The notes: generated by a model not told the origin, from the sequence alone. Shown: positions 24,107 to 33,562, numbered from the stretch's first letter. The stretch is DNA of 48,611 nucleotides from Acidobacteriota bacterium (GCA_018268775.1 JAFDVV010000005.1:9056-57666), one strand, 5' to 3'. Numbers and translations: made by a program.

Positions 24107-25387
24107 CTAATTGACTTCGAGCGTCTGCTCAAACAAAGCGGGCGCAAGTATGATTCCGGAAACCTTCAAGCGTTCGAGAAATTTCGGCCTGATTCGTGTC
24201 GGCTGAAAAGCACCGACCACTCTTCCATCGGGCCCAACGCCCTTGCGATGGAAGGTAAAGATGTCCTGCATGCTGATAATGTTTTCTTCCATGCCTGTGA
24301 TCTCGGAGATGCTGACCACTTTGCGCGAGCCATCGCTTAGGCGCGAGACCTGAACAACGATGGCGATGGCCGAAGCAATTTGTTGCCGCACGCTTTTTTC
24401 GGGCAGATTGAGGTTGCTCATTGCAACCATCGACTCAAGCCTGGTGAGCGCGTCGCGCGGTGTATTGGCGTGGATCGTAGTCATCGACCCCTCATGTCCG
24501 GTATTCATCGCTTGAAGCATGTCAAAGGCTTCTTCGCCGCGCACCTCGCCAATGATGATGCGATCGGGGCGCATACGCAGACTGTTGATGAGCAGTTGGC
24601 GTTGCCGTACGGCCCCCTGTCCTTCGACGTTGGGTGGCCTCGTTTCCAGGCGCACGAGATTCTCAAGAGGAAGTTGCAGCTCAGCGGCGTCTTCGATCGT
24701 AACGATACGTTCGTTTTTGGGAACGTATTGCGAAAGGATGTTGAGAAAGGTCGTTTTGCCTGCGCCCGTCCCTCCCGATATGAGAACGCTGATACGCGCT
24801 CTGACAGCGGCAGCAAGTACCTCCATCATCTCGGCGGAAATGCTCTTGAGTTCCACCAACTGGTTGGAGGCGAGAGGGCCGGTTCCAAAGCGGCGAATGG
24901 ACAGTGCAGGTCCATCGAGCGCGAGCGGCGGAATGATAGCGTTTACGCGCGATCCGTCGGGAAGTCTGGCATCGACCATCGGCGAAGATTCGTCGACCCT
25001 GCGGCCTACACGGGAAACAATGCGATCGATGATCTGCATCAGGTGACGATCGTCGCGGAACGCGGTGTCGACCTTCGTCAGCACACCCCGCCGTTCAATG
25101 AAAACGCTAGTTTTACCGTTGACGAGAATGTCGGAGATGCTGGTGTCCGCGAGTAGCGGTTCCAGGGGGCCAAAGCCGAACACCTCATCGAGCAACTCTC
25201 GTTCGATCCTCGATTGTTCGGCGAGACTCAAGGGAACCCGTGATGCCTGAACGATCTCATTGACCATGCTGGCGACGCCGGACCGGGCCTGAGACGTGTT
25301 GATCCGCGAAAGCTTCTCGAGATCCAGCTTTGAGATCAGCGTTCGATGAATGTCCGCCTTGAATTTGTCCAGATCCAATTGATCCAC
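24107..25387 (-). CDS. cpaF: Tad pilus assembly ATPase TadA/CpaF
   Basis: Hexameric type II/IV secretion ATPase that powers Flp pilus assembly and probably retraction. The N-terminal helical region ([20 protein letters not shown]) leads to [20 protein letters not shown]. The Walker A is [15 protein letters not shown], then the Asp box [11 protein letters not shown], the Walker B region [17 protein letters not shown] and the His box [18 protein letters not shown]. Length is 426 aa, normal. It follows the CpaE gene by 30 bases. All catalytic motifs look intact. Confidence 0.96.
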   Translation of the reverse strand: MDQLDLDKFKADIHRTLISKLDLEKLSRINTSQARSGVASMVNEIVQASRVPLSLAEQSRIERELLDEVFGFGPLEPLLADTSISDILVNGKTSVFIERRGVLTKVDTAFRDDRHLMQIIDRIVSRVGRRVDESSPMVDARLPDGSRVNAIIPPLALDGPALSIRRFGTGPLASNQLVELKSISAEMMEVLAAAVRARISVLISGGTGAGKTTFLNILSQYVPKNERIVTIEDAAELQLPLENLVRLETRPPNVEGQGAVRQRQLLINSLRMRPDRIIIGEVRGEEAFDMLQAMNTGHEGSMTTIHANTPRDALTRLESMVAMSNLNLPEKSVRQQIASAIAIVVQVSRLSDGSRKVVSISEITGMEENIISMQDIFTFHRKGVGPDGRVVGAFQPTRIRPKFLERLKVSGIILAPALFEQTLEVN

Positions 25388-25417
25388 GAGACCACATCCC
25401 TCTCTGCAATGACCTGC

Positions 25418-26662
25418 TTATCCAAACAGTCCGAATCTTTTTTTGCGCTCCGGCTCTGGCTTTGCGCCGGTAGCCGCTTTTGCCATCTGTTGAATGACAC
25501 GCGTGATGGCGGAGTCCTTCATTGCCAATGGAGTAGCGGTATTCCGCGAGTTGCGAACGGCGCTGTAGTCGCTTGGAATTTTCCATCCGGCCCGCATCGT
25601 CAACGCCTTGTTGATGCTGTCCTCATCGATGCCTGTCATGCGCGGCGCATAACGATTGAGCACAACCTCGACCTTGGCACCGCTGTCCTTCAACAACTCC
25701 GAGATGAGCCGGTTGGAGTTGCGCAGTTCCGAAACGCCGACCTGCGTAATCAAGTAGACGGCGGCCCCCTCCTGAAACAGGACCTTGGCGGCACCACCGA
25801 ATCGCGAACCGGCATCGACGACAACATAGTCGAAGCTTTGCCGGGCGATCGAAAGCAACTTGCTAACGGCGTCGTTGGTGACTTCAACATCGGTGTATTG
25901 GTCCGGCCCAGCCAGGACTGAGAGACCGGATGGATGCCTTGCAAGCAAGCGGGAGAGGAAATTGGAATCCAGCCGGCCCGCGCTCTCAAGCGCGTTGGCT
26001 ACCGAGTATTGAGCATCGATCCCAAGGTCTATTGCAGCGTCACCAAGTGGCAGATTGAGGTCGATCAGCAGTGTGCTGCCCTCCTGCTCGGCAAGCGCAA
26101 TTGCAAAATTGCTGGCCACCGTTGTGACACCGGAACCGCCCTTTGCGCCGACGAAGACGAACATCTTTCCGTCGACCTTTTTGGGAGAACGGGCCGGCCG
26201 GCGAACCGCCGCCCGCACCAGCGCCTCGGCTATGGTGTTTGGTGTCAAAGGAGAGGTAAGAAACTCGCGGGCCCCAGCGCGCATACAACGAACCAGCATC
26301 TCCGGAAAAACATGCTCGGAGTAAACCATGACGGTGCCGGAGCAGTCGCGGCAGATGTTTTCCACCAAATCAAGAGCGTGCTCGGGGTCGCTATCGAGCT
26401 CGATGATGATGACGTCGTAGTTCAATTCGATCAGCTTGGAGAGATCGTCGATGCTGGGGTAGATGTCGAATTCGCGCGTAGTGCTGCCATGGAGGCCTGC
26501 CAGCGCAGAAGAGATCCGACTCCGGTGCGATTCCTGGGGAGCGATCAGTGCGATCGAGATCATATTGCTTCCCAGTGCATCCGTGTCCTTGGTCGATGTT
26601 GGCATCACAACGCTATGGCTCCCTGCCGCTACTGCTGTTCCGTGTTGAAGCGAGTTGGACAT
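25418..26662 (-). CDS. cpaE: Pilus localisation protein TadZ/CpaE (MinD-like ATPase with receiver-like domain)
   Basis: Two-domain cytoplasmic protein of 414 aa that places the Tad machine in the cell. Residues about 35-150 form a receiver-like fold (MISIALIAPQESHRSRISSA, VIIIELDSDPEHA, RAGAREFLTSPL). A MinD/ParA-type domain follows. Its Walker A is GAKGGSGVTTVASNFA: the Lys expected after the second Gly (GKT) is replaced by Val, so ATP hydrolysis may be weak, which is known in this family. FDYVVVDAGSRFGGAA and VVLNRYAPRMTGID complete the domain. It starts 21 bases after the peptidase stop within the operon. Confidence 0.92.
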   Translation of the reverse strand: MSNSLQHGTAVAAGSHSVVMPTSTKDTDALGSNMISIALIAPQESHRSRISSALAGLHGSTTREFDIYPSIDDLSKLIELNYDVIIIELDSDPEHALDLVENICRDCSGTVMVYSEHVFPEMLVRCMRAGAREFLTSPLTPNTIAEALVRAAVRRPARSPKKVDGKMFVFVGAKGGSGVTTVASNFAIALAEQEGSTLLIDLNLPLGDAAIDLGIDAQYSVANALESAGRLDSNFLSRLLARHPSGLSVLAGPDQYTDVEVTNDAVSKLLSIARQSFDYVVVDAGSRFGGAAKVLFQEGAAVYLITQVGVSELRNSNRLISELLKDSGAKVEVVLNRYAPRMTGIDEDSINKALTMRAGWKIPSDYSAVRNSRNTATPLAMKDSAITRVIQQMAKAATGAKPEPERKKRFGLFG

Positions 26663-26683
26663 TGGCCCGTCCGCTGTTTTGAT

Positions 26684-27199
26684 CTAGGTTGAGAAGAAGG
26701 AGATCAACGTTCCTATAGCGATCGCGGGAACGTAAGGCATCTTGCGCGACTGCGGGTTCTCAAGGACAAGCTCAGGATGCGGCCGGAATCCGCGCCCCTT
26801 CCATCTGAACAGGAGGTCACCCGTACCGCTGAACATCTCGCCAACGAACCCTCCCTTGATGGCCCAGCAGACGGCAATGACAGCACCGGCGATTCCCGTC
26901 AGGACGAGGGCAAGAAGCATCTGGGACGGCCCGACCCAGGCACCGATAGCCGCGCAGAGCTTGACGTCGCCCATACCCATACCGCCCATCAGGGCAAGAA
27001 CGCCGAAGAATGCTCCCCCAACTAACAGTCCCGCAAGGCTTTCCGTAAGACCATGCAGGCCGTGAAGCCAAGTGGAAACCGCGAATCCAGCAACCAGGTA
27101 CGGGAGCACTACAAGATTGGGCACTCGCCGACTGCGCAAATCGGTCCACGTTACGACCGCTAAAACAATCAGTGTTGGCCACCAGATGACGCCGTGCAT
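26684..27199 (-). CDS. Type IVb prepilin peptidase TadV/CpaA
   Basis: Membrane aspartyl protease of 171 aa that cuts Flp prepilins and TadE-like pseudopilins after Gly. The first catalytic Asp is in WTDLRSRRVPN (Asp20) and the second in the GGMGMGDVKL motif (GxGD). Membrane segments include LIVLAVVTW, LLVGGAFFGVLALMGG and MLLALVLTGIAGAVIAVCWA. The N-methylation half of classical PilD is absent, as expected for TadV. It is the first gene of the ten-gene Tad operon, preceded by a sigma-54-like site 44 bases upstream. A GGGGAAG ribosome site precedes ATG 27199. Confidence 0.92.
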   Translation of the reverse strand: MHGVIWWPTLIVLAVVTWTDLRSRRVPNLVVLPYLVAGFAVSTWLHGLHGLTESLAGLLVGGAFFGVLALMGGMGMGDVKLCAAIGAWVGPSQMLLALVLTGIAGAVIAVCWAIKGGFVGEMFSGTGDLLFRWKGRGFRPHPELVLENPQSRKMPYVPAIAIGTLISFFST

Positions 27200-27242
27200 A
27201 CCGCTTCCCCAAACGAGAATCTGCCACGCAACGCTCTTTGGT

Positions 27243-27257
27243 GCAATTTACCGTCCA
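27243..27257 (-). promoter_or_regulatory. Sigma-54-like promoter of the long Tad operon
   Basis: Minus strand: TGGACG-N5-TTGC. The -12 box is perfect and the -24 GG is at the right spacing, but the second half of the -24 box differs from consensus. The predicted start near 27231 gives a 32-base leader to the peptidase ATG. Confidence 0.55.
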
Positions 27258-27285
27258 AATACAAATTGACCACAATATTCTGGAA

Positions 27286-28896
27286 TCAAGGAGTTTCGGT
27301 ATGTACTGGCGGTGCTTCGTGGGGCACAGTGTTCACGTTTGTATACACATCGCCTGCACCTGAGTGATGCGGAGGATACACGCCAACCTTTGAGGCCTGA
27401 GTAATAGCGGGAAACAGCAGCGGCAATATGGAGATTGGACCGCCAACGAACTCATGACTGCCTACGCGCTGCACTTCAAGGCTTTTTTCCGGGAGCAGCC
27501 GCTTTACTTTGTCCATATAGGCACCATAGGCCGGATCGTCGGTCGGCAAAGGAAAGAAGACGAACCGTCGATAGTTCCCTTGAGGCAATTCACTCAATAG
27601 GCGCGTTTTACGATCTTCCAGAGAGAATACCCTTGCCCCCTCAGGAAATCGTACCGCTGGGTATTCAAGGGTCAGGTAGCCCGGAAAATAGTAGCCCGCG
27701 TGACGGTATCCCAGAAAGTGGGAGTCGAACCCGACTATAAGAGTGTCGCCGGACGACGCAGCAAACGGAAACGCGACCGTAACTGATTGAAGTTGATCCT
27801 CAAATTGCCTGACTGAACGGTAAGAGCAATAGAGCGGCGAGGCAAGAAAGATAAAGGTATTTGTCACGGCGCAAGCCGCTATCAGCGTCAATTTGCCCAC
27901 CGCCGATAGAGTGGTCTCTCTGTACCAACTGGCGAGCCAATGACCGAACCAGATACCGATCGGGGGGAGCAGAAGTAGGAGGTATCCGCTATTGACAAAC
28001 TTGAGAAAGACCAACGTGTAGAAACATAGAGCCGGAGCGATCCATACCAAAGTAAAGCGCGTTTTTATCGCGTCGGCTGTGCCTGTTCGCAGAAGAGGGA
28101 TCGAGAGCGCAAGAGACGAACTCCCACACATCAGAAGGCCGATGAACAGGACAACAAAAACGCGCGCGAGCGAGTTGGCAGGAGAAGAGTTAAAGATGGT
28201 CCCTTTGGCGGGTACGGCCTTCCAAAGCGCAAACAACGCCTCGAAGTAGGCATGGGGGCCGCCGCTCAAGACGATCATTGGTATAAACCAGGCTGCCAGT
28301 ACGACGGCAAGCATCATTACAGCGGATAGCCTTTTTCCAATTGGAACCCCGCGAAGAGAGTAGAGATAGAGAGGCCCGAGAAACAATAACGACGACGGGC
28401 GAACTCCGGCGGAGATTCCCAGGGTGACAGCGGCAGGAAGGGTGGATGTCAGTCCGCCAAGATTGATCCGCCAGCATAGATATGCAACGGCCGCTGAAAA
28501 GAAGGCTTCGACGCTGTAAGTCAACGCCACTATTCCGTGAAACCATCCTAGAGGGGAGAAGAAGAACACCATGCTTGCGAAGCGCGCCTCCAGTGGGCCA
28601 AACCAGTCCAGGGTCAACCGGTAGACCATCGCGATTGCGCCACAGCTTGCAGCAACGCTCACCAGCACAAGTGCGAGGTTGGCGTCGTGGACGAAAAAGT
28701 TAACCAAGCGCGCGATGCAGATGTAGAGAAAATACCCGGGAGGATGGGGTTGGTGAAGCTGCGGTGAAAACCGCTCGATTCCCAGAGCAAAGTTGACCGA
28801 ATCCAGGTCATACAGCCTGTGGCTGCGAAGGCTGTAGCGGCTCAAACCTACGGCCGCCGCAAACAGGAGCGGCTCAAGCTTCGATGACCGGATCAT
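27286..28896 (-). CDS. Polytopic membrane protein, mannosyltransferase-like (GT-C fold)
   Basis: 536 residues with about ten hydrophobic segments. The first periplasmic loop contains HRLYDLDSVNFALGIERF and QPHPPGYFLY. An Asp-containing loop followed by HPPG is typical of protein O-mannosyltransferase or ArnT-like GT-C enzymes that use lipid-linked sugars. A membrane-spanning middle is followed by a soluble tail (FPFAASSGDTLIVGFDSHFL). The start is ATG 28896 with a weak AGG. It lies upstream of the Tad operon on the same strand, 87 bases before the peptidase gene. Glycosylation of pilins is attractive but unproven. Confidence 0.68.
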   Translation of the reverse strand: MIRSSKLEPLLFAAAVGLSRYSLRSHRLYDLDSVNFALGIERFSPQLHQPHPPGYFLYICIARLVNFFVHDANLALVLVSVAASCGAIAMVYRLTLDWFGPLEARFASMVFFFSPLGWFHGIVALTYSVEAFFSAAVAYLCWRINLGGLTSTLPAAVTLGISAGVRPSSLLFLGPLYLYSLRGVPIGKRLSAVMMLAVVLAAWFIPMIVLSGGPHAYFEALFALWKAVPAKGTIFNSSPANSLARVFVVLFIGLLMCGSSSLALSIPLLRTGTADAIKTRFTLVWIAPALCFYTLVFLKFVNSGYLLLLLPPIGIWFGHWLASWYRETTLSAVGKLTLIAACAVTNTFIFLASPLYCSYRSVRQFEDQLQSVTVAFPFAASSGDTLIVGFDSHFLGYRHAGYYFPGYLTLEYPAVRFPEGARVFSLEDRKTRLLSELPQGNYRRFVFFPLPTDDPAYGAYMDKVKRLLPEKSLEVQRVGSHEFVGGPISILPLLFPAITQASKVGVYPPHHSGAGDVYTNVNTVPHEAPPVHTETP

Positions 28897-28913
28897 AGTA
28901 ATTGCCTATTGGA

Positions 28914-28928
28914 GCAATTAACGAACCA
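28914..28928 (-). promoter_or_regulatory. Possible sigma-54 site before the membrane glycosyltransferase-like gene
   Basis: Minus strand: TGGTTC-N5-TTGC with correct GG/GC spacing. The predicted start (near 28902) would leave only six bases before ATG 28896, so either the match is chance or translation starts further in. Confidence 0.25.
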
Positions 28929-28964
28929 ATCGTCTACCTGGGCCGGATCGGCTGTATCTGACCT

Positions 28965-29154
28965 TGACTCAATCCTTAGAGTCACAGAGGCCTCTCGGGC
29001 TTCACTTCCACCAAGGTAATAACCAGGATTGATTACCAGAGTTTGCTCGACATCGTGTCTCGCTTCTGCGCAGAATGCACTACGTTTTGATGGCGCAAAG
29101 CCAGAATGGGTTAGCTGTCCTCGCAGACCCAGCCAAGGATCACCGGCTGGGGTC
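28965..29154. promoter_or_regulatory. Cluster of dyad repeats upstream of the sigma-54 activator gene
   Basis: The 281-base region between divergent genes has no coding potential I can support. It holds TGACTC-N8-GAGTCA (28965-28984), a ten-base palindrome AGAGGCCTCT (28986-28995), GGTAAT-N11-ATTACC (29015-29037) and a leader hairpin GACCCAGCC / GGCTGGGGTC (29126-29154) just before the ribosome site. These could be operators or an RNA control element; none matches a known site. Confidence 0.4.
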
Positions 29155-29177
29155 CCCGAAGTCAGGAGGATAAATTG

Positions 29178-30584
29178 ATGACTCGGCTTGGACTACTTTC
29201 AGAAGACCGCACTCTGTTGGCGCTCCTCTCGTCTGCCCTTGGCAAGGACTTTGACATCTCTCAGGTTGGATGCAGAGGTCTGACAGGCGGGCTATTGGCA
29301 TCTGGCAGCGCTTATGACGTGCTTCTGCTGGACATCGACTCGCAAGAGAACACTGGCGGGCGATCCGAAGATCTGCCAGATATATGTATCGCTTCTCAGA
29401 TACCAGTTGTCATTATGGCCAGTGACACGCTTCGTTCCGCGGCTGTTGACCTCGTCCGAAGGGGTGCCTACGGGTACTGCCGTCGCCCACCATCCGTCCG
29501 TGAACTCAAGATGATGCTTACCCGCGCTCATGAGAGCTTGTCGCTCAGGCGCAAGCTACTCCAAGTACAGCAAATGCAGGAGGCATCACTGGCGGGCAAC
29601 AAGATGATAGGCTCTAGCCCGCAGATGCAGCAGATATACGACCTTATGCGCCGGGTCACAAATATCAATGCTTCGGTGCTGGTCACCGGTGAAACCGGAA
29701 CAGGGAAAGAACTCATCGCCAATGGCATCCACTGCATGGGTGTCCGTGCCGGCCGTCCCTTTGTTGCCGTCAGTTGTGGCGCTATACCGGAGAGTTTGAT
29801 AGAAGCCGAACTCTTTGGCCACGAGAAGGGCGCGTTTACCGGTACCGTTGGCTCGCGTGTTGGCTACCTGGAACAGGCAGAAGATGGCACTTTGTTTCTC
29901 GACGAGATCGGTGAGCTGAGTTTGCTAACCCAAGTCAAACTTTTGCGGGTCCTGCAGCAGAGAGAGTTCAGCCGCCTTGGCAGTAACCGGCTGATTCCGC
30001 TTCGCGCCCGAGTGATCCTGGCAACCCACCAGAATCTAGCCGAGAAGGTGGCTCAGGGAACGTTTCGGCAGGATCTCTATTACCGCATTAATGTTATGCG
30101 GATCGATGCTCTGGCATTGAGGGAGCATTCCGAGGACATCCCGCAGATCGCCCGGCACTTCCTCACAATTTATGCCGAGATGTATCAGGCTCCAGTGACC
30201 GATATTGATGCAGACGCTCTTGCAACACTTCAAACTTACTCGTGGCCTGGAAATGTGCGCGAGTTGGAGAATGTGATTCAGAGAGCGATCATTGTCGCTG
30301 TAGGCGACTCGATCAAGCTGGAGGACCTTCCTGCCAACATTCAGGAAGAAGCGGCGGTCATCAGTTTCGACGACTATCAGTCTGGCGGCTCATTTGAGCG
30401 GCAACTCCGCGAGTACAAGATCAAGCTTGCGACCAATGCACTCCGGGAACACCATGGGAACAAGACCCTGGCGGCACGCAGTCTCAATATCTCTCGTGCC
30501 TATTTGCACCGGTTGATACGCGTGAACGACCCCGAGACGCTGGAAAGCGGTCCTTCAGAAAGAGCCGAAGCGGAGAGCGCGTGA
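29178..30584 (+). CDS. Sigma-54 enhancer-binding response regulator (NtrC type)
   Basis: Activates RpoN promoters. Receiver domain, residues 1-120: Glu9/Asp10 and phospho-acceptor Asp52 (VLLLDID) are present. The conserved Lys is Arg in YCRRPP, and Ser stands at the usual Thr switch position, so signalling may be atypical. AAA+ domain: GETGTGKE (Walker A), the sigma-54 contact loop GAFTGT (usually GAFTGA), DGTLFLDEIGEL (Walker B), and SWPGNVRELENVIQRA. C-terminal Fis-type helix-turn-helix: GNKTLAARSLNISRAYLHRL. Start ATG 29178 has AGGAGG eight bases upstream. It sits beside a Tad locus with several sigma-54 promoters, so it is the likely activator. Confidence 0.92.
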   Translation: MTRLGLLSEDRTLLALLSSALGKDFDISQVGCRGLTGGLLASGSAYDVLLLDIDSQENTGGRSEDLPDICIASQIPVVIMASDTLRSAAVDLVRRGAYGYCRRPPSVRELKMMLTRAHESLSLRRKLLQVQQMQEASLAGNKMIGSSPQMQQIYDLMRRVTNINASVLVTGETGTGKELIANGIHCMGVRAGRPFVAVSCGAIPESLIEAELFGHEKGAFTGTVGSRVGYLEQAEDGTLFLDEIGELSLLTQVKLLRVLQQREFSRLGSNRLIPLRARVILATHQNLAEKVAQGTFRQDLYYRINVMRIDALALREHSEDIPQIARHFLTIYAEMYQAPVTDIDADALATLQTYSWPGNVRELENVIQRAIIVAVGDSIKLEDLPANIQEEAAVISFDDYQSGGSFERQLREYKIKLATNALREHHGNKTLAARSLNISRAYLHRLIRVNDPETLESGPSERAEAESA

Positions 30585-32071
30585 ATACCGCATCCATTGC
30601 GGTCAAACCCGCTGACGGAAGGATTGCGATTCGCTCTTTGCGAATCATGTTCTCCTTCCCTTCCATGTTGGCAGCGCTCTTGATAGTGCTGGCGGCCCTT
30701 ACAGTGCGAGATCGCTTCGACGATCCGGACATGTGGTGGCATCTGAAGAGTGGCCAGGTCATCTGGGCAACGCACTCTATTCCAACAACCGACATCTTTT
30801 CTTACACAACAGGACATCACGCGTATGTGCCGCATGAGTGGCTGGCGCAGTGCTTTATCTATGCGGGTTACAAATTCGGCGGATATAGCGGATTGATGCT
30901 CTGGCTATGGGTGCTCACCTCGGCCCTGCTCATTGCAGGGTACGGCTTGTGCTGGCTGTATTCCCAAAACGCGAAAGTCGCCTTTGCAGGTGCTCTGACG
31001 ATATGGATGTTCTCAACCATTGGGCTGGCAGTCCGTCCCCAGATGATCGGCTACCTCCTGCTCATTGTGGAACTCGTACTCATTCAACTGGGCAGGACGC
31101 GCAATCCACGGTGGTTTTGGGGCCTGCCTCCTCTGTTCGCTCTCTGGGTGAACTGCCACGGATCATTTGTTCTCGGCATTGCAATTGCGGCGATGATCCT
31201 CCTCTGCTCGCTTTTCAATTTTGAGCGGGGTCTTGTCGCTTCGTCGCAGTGGGAATCCCGTCAAAGGCGAATACTCGCGTGTGCGATTGCATTCAGTATC
31301 GCAGCGCTATTCATCAATCCGGTTGGCCTGAAGCAAGTGGCTTACCCGATCGATACCATGTTGCATCAACCGATCGGGCTTAGCTCATCGAGCGAGTGGC
31401 AGCCTCTTCGGTTCGGCGACGGCCGTTCCTGGCCGTTCCTGGCTCTTGTCGCGGGGATCCCACTGCTCTCTGCGCTTCGGTACAAGCGTCTGTATTGTCA
31501 GGAACTTCTTCTATTGGCAATCGGAGCGCAATTGGCTGCAAGCCATCAAAGAATGCTCTTCGTATTTGGAATTCTGGTTGCACCCACTCTGGCGAGATTG
31601 CTTTCCGACGCGTGGGAGAACTATCGACTCGATCAGGACAGGCCCTTGCTAAATGCGGTTCTAATTACCCTGTCGGGCCTCATTGTGTTTTTCGCTTTTC
31701 CCAACAGACAAGCGTTGGCCAACCAGGTACAGAACGACAGCCCGATGAAGGCGGTTGAATTTCTCAAGGCGCACAATATTTCCGGCAATATGTTGAATGA
31801 GTACGTCTACGGCGGGTATCTCATCTGGGCCGCACCGGAAAATCCAGTCTTTGTGGACGGACGAGCCGACGTCTTCGAGGAGACAGGGGTCTTGAGCGAT
31901 TACGGCAAGTGGGTGGAGTTGCAGAGTGACCCAAACAATCTTCTCCGAAAATATAAGATCGATTTCTGTCTGCTTTCGCGGGAGTCGCCTATGACGAAAG
32001 TCTTGACGCTACTTGGGTGGAAGACAATCTATTCGGATGAAAATTCGGTTATCTTTGTGCGAGACAGGTAG
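30581..32071 (+). CDS. Polytopic membrane protein of unknown function, GT-C-like
   Basis: 496 residues with about eleven hydrophobic segments. The first loop is DRFDDPDMWWHLKSGQVIW with FSYTTGHHAYVPHEWLAQ, an acidic/aromatic pattern seen in bacterial membrane proteins related to lipid-linked sugar transferases. A C-terminal soluble part has NMLNEYVYGGYLIWAAPE and PVFVDGRADVFEET. GTG 30581 overlaps the TGA of the activator gene (GTGA), so the two are translationally coupled. This is an unusual partner for a sigma-54 activator and suggests that it works with the Tad system. Function not established. Confidence 0.65.
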   Translation: MNTASIAVKPADGRIAIRSLRIMFSFPSMLAALLIVLAALTVRDRFDDPDMWWHLKSGQVIWATHSIPTTDIFSYTTGHHAYVPHEWLAQCFIYAGYKFGGYSGLMLWLWVLTSALLIAGYGLCWLYSQNAKVAFAGALTIWMFSTIGLAVRPQMIGYLLLIVELVLIQLGRTRNPRWFWGLPPLFALWVNCHGSFVLGIAIAAMILLCSLFNFERGLVASSQWESRQRRILACAIAFSIAALFINPVGLKQVAYPIDTMLHQPIGLSSSSEWQPLRFGDGRSWPFLALVAGIPLLSALRYKRLYCQELLLLAIGAQLAASHQRMLFVFGILVAPTLARLLSDAWENYRLDQDRPLLNAVLITLSGLIVFFAFPNRQALANQVQNDSPMKAVEFLKAHNISGNMLNEYVYGGYLIWAAPENPVFVDGRADVFEETGVLSDYGKWVELQSDPNNLLRKYKIDFCLLSRESPMTKVLTLLGWKTIYSDENSVIFVRDR

Positions 32072-32299
32072 TATCCAGATTCGGCGCGCGCTGCGTCCTG
32101 AAGACAAAGTGCAACGATTAAGGCGATTCCGCACATACTGCATCCGCCAAAAGTACCTCTTCAGGCACTCTCAGTTACAGCCCGAAACGGATTTACCCTC
32201 GAACGGCTTGTTTGATTTCCACGTCCTCCACCAATTCAGAGATCAAGGCTATAATCCGCTTTGCGTGGTCAAGCGCAATCGGCGCAATAAGGAAGAGCA

Positions 32300-33562
32300 A
32301 TGTCTCTTAGACGGCCGGCAGGGGCCGGCAGGCGAAATTTTCTCAAAGGTGCGTTGGCCGCAGGCGCTGCGAACGCCATTGCAACGACGGCGATGGGTCA
32401 GCAAGCCGCTTCAACCGGTGGCGACGATCGCGCCTATTGGCTTGAGGTCGTGCGTCGAGTGTCGCACCCCGTCCTTGAGGCCGTCGGCCAAGGAGAGTTA
32501 CGAGCCCGGATGCCGGTTGAAGCGGCATCCGGCGTCCAGCAGGAACGGAGGAAGTCCACGCACCTTGAGGCGTTCGGCCGTCTTGTAGCAGGTATCGCGC
32601 CCTGGCTTGAGACCTCTGTTGTGGGCAAGGAGGCCGCGCTTCAGGCTACCTATCGTGAGTGGACGCGCAAAGGCATTCAGTATGGCACCGATCCGCAGTC
32701 TGCCGATTACATGAACTTTGGCATGACACCGCAGTCGGTTGTGGATGCAGCGTTTCTTGTGCTCGGCATTTTGCGCGCACCGAAGCAGTTGTGGGAGCCG
32801 CTCGATTCCTCGACGAAAGAAAACGTGGTCAAGGCCCTCGAAGCCACACGCACGGTATTGCCGGGCCAGTCGAACTGGCTGCTGTTTTCGGCCATGGTTG
32901 AGGCCGGCCTCTGCTTTATGGGAAGACCATGGGATGCAATGCGCGTGGACTACGCCTTGCAGATGCACAAAGAGTGGTACGTGGGCGATGGGACCTATGG
33001 CGATGGCAGAAACTTTCACTGGGACTACTACAACAGTTTTGTGATCCAGCCCATGTTGATGAAGGTGCTGGAAACTGTCCCTGCCAGGAGCGCGATGTGG
33101 ACGGCGTTAAAGCCAGTGGTCTTTGAGCGCTCACAAAGATATGCGGCGATTCAGGAGAGGATGATCAGCCCGGAAGGCACCTTCCCGGCGATAGGCCGGT
33201 CGCTGACATATCGTTTTGGCGCATTCCATCTGCTAAGCGATGTTAGCCTGCGTAGAGAACTGCCCGAAGGAGTAACGCCAGAGCAGGTGCGATGCGCCCT
33301 GACCGCCGTCATGCGTCGCATGATCGAGAGGCCCGGAACGTTCGACGCACAGGGGTGGCTGATGATCGGGTTTGTGGGACATCAACCGGGCCTGGGCGAG
33401 ACATATATCTCAACCGGAAGCCTTTATCTGTGTTCAGCCGCGTGGCTTCCGCTCGGGCTTCCGGCAAGCGACAGGTTCTGGTCGGGCGCTCCTCAGCCGT
33501 GGACCGAGGTAAAGATATGGAGCGGCGAGGACATGAAGACCGATCATGCTCTAACGGCCTGA
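32300..33562 (+). CDS. DUF2264 protein with Tat signal
   Basis: A 420-residue protein with a twin-arginine export signal GRRNFLKGALAAGAANAIA at residues 10-28, so it is probably folded before export to the periplasm. The remainder is DUF2264: YWLEVVRRVSHPVLEAVGQG, then HLEAFGRLVAGIAPWLE, NWLLFSAMVEAGLCFMG, DGTYGDGRNFHWDYYNSFVI, and ATG-rich RSLTYRFGAFHLLSD. The fold is an alpha/alpha-toroid like that of polysaccharide lyases and unsaturated glucuronyl hydrolases, so a carbohydrate role is suspected. ATG 32300 follows GGAAGAG. The 228 bases before it have no gene that I can see. Confidence 0.85.
   Translation: MSLRRPAGAGRRNFLKGALAAGAANAIATTAMGQQAASTGGDDRAYWLEVVRRVSHPVLEAVGQGELRARMPVEAASGVQQERRKSTHLEAFGRLVAGIAPWLETSVVGKEAALQATYREWTRKGIQYGTDPQSADYMNFGMTPQSVVDAAFLVLGILRAPKQLWEPLDSSTKENVVKALEATRTVLPGQSNWLLFSAMVEAGLCFMGRPWDAMRVDYALQMHKEWYVGDGTYGDGRNFHWDYYNSFVIQPMLMKVLETVPARSAMWTALKPVVFERSQRYAAIQERMISPEGTFPAIGRSLTYRFGAFHLLSDVSLRRELPEGVTPEQVRCALTAVMRRMIERPGTFDAQGWLMIGFVGHQPGLGETYISTGSLYLCSAAWLPLGLPASDRFWSGAPQPWTEVKIWSGEDMKTDHALTA

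Noticed and set aside
29080..29110. Sigma-54-like TGGCGC before the activator gene
   Set aside because: No TTGC at the required spacing follows, so I do not call the activator autoregulated through RpoN.
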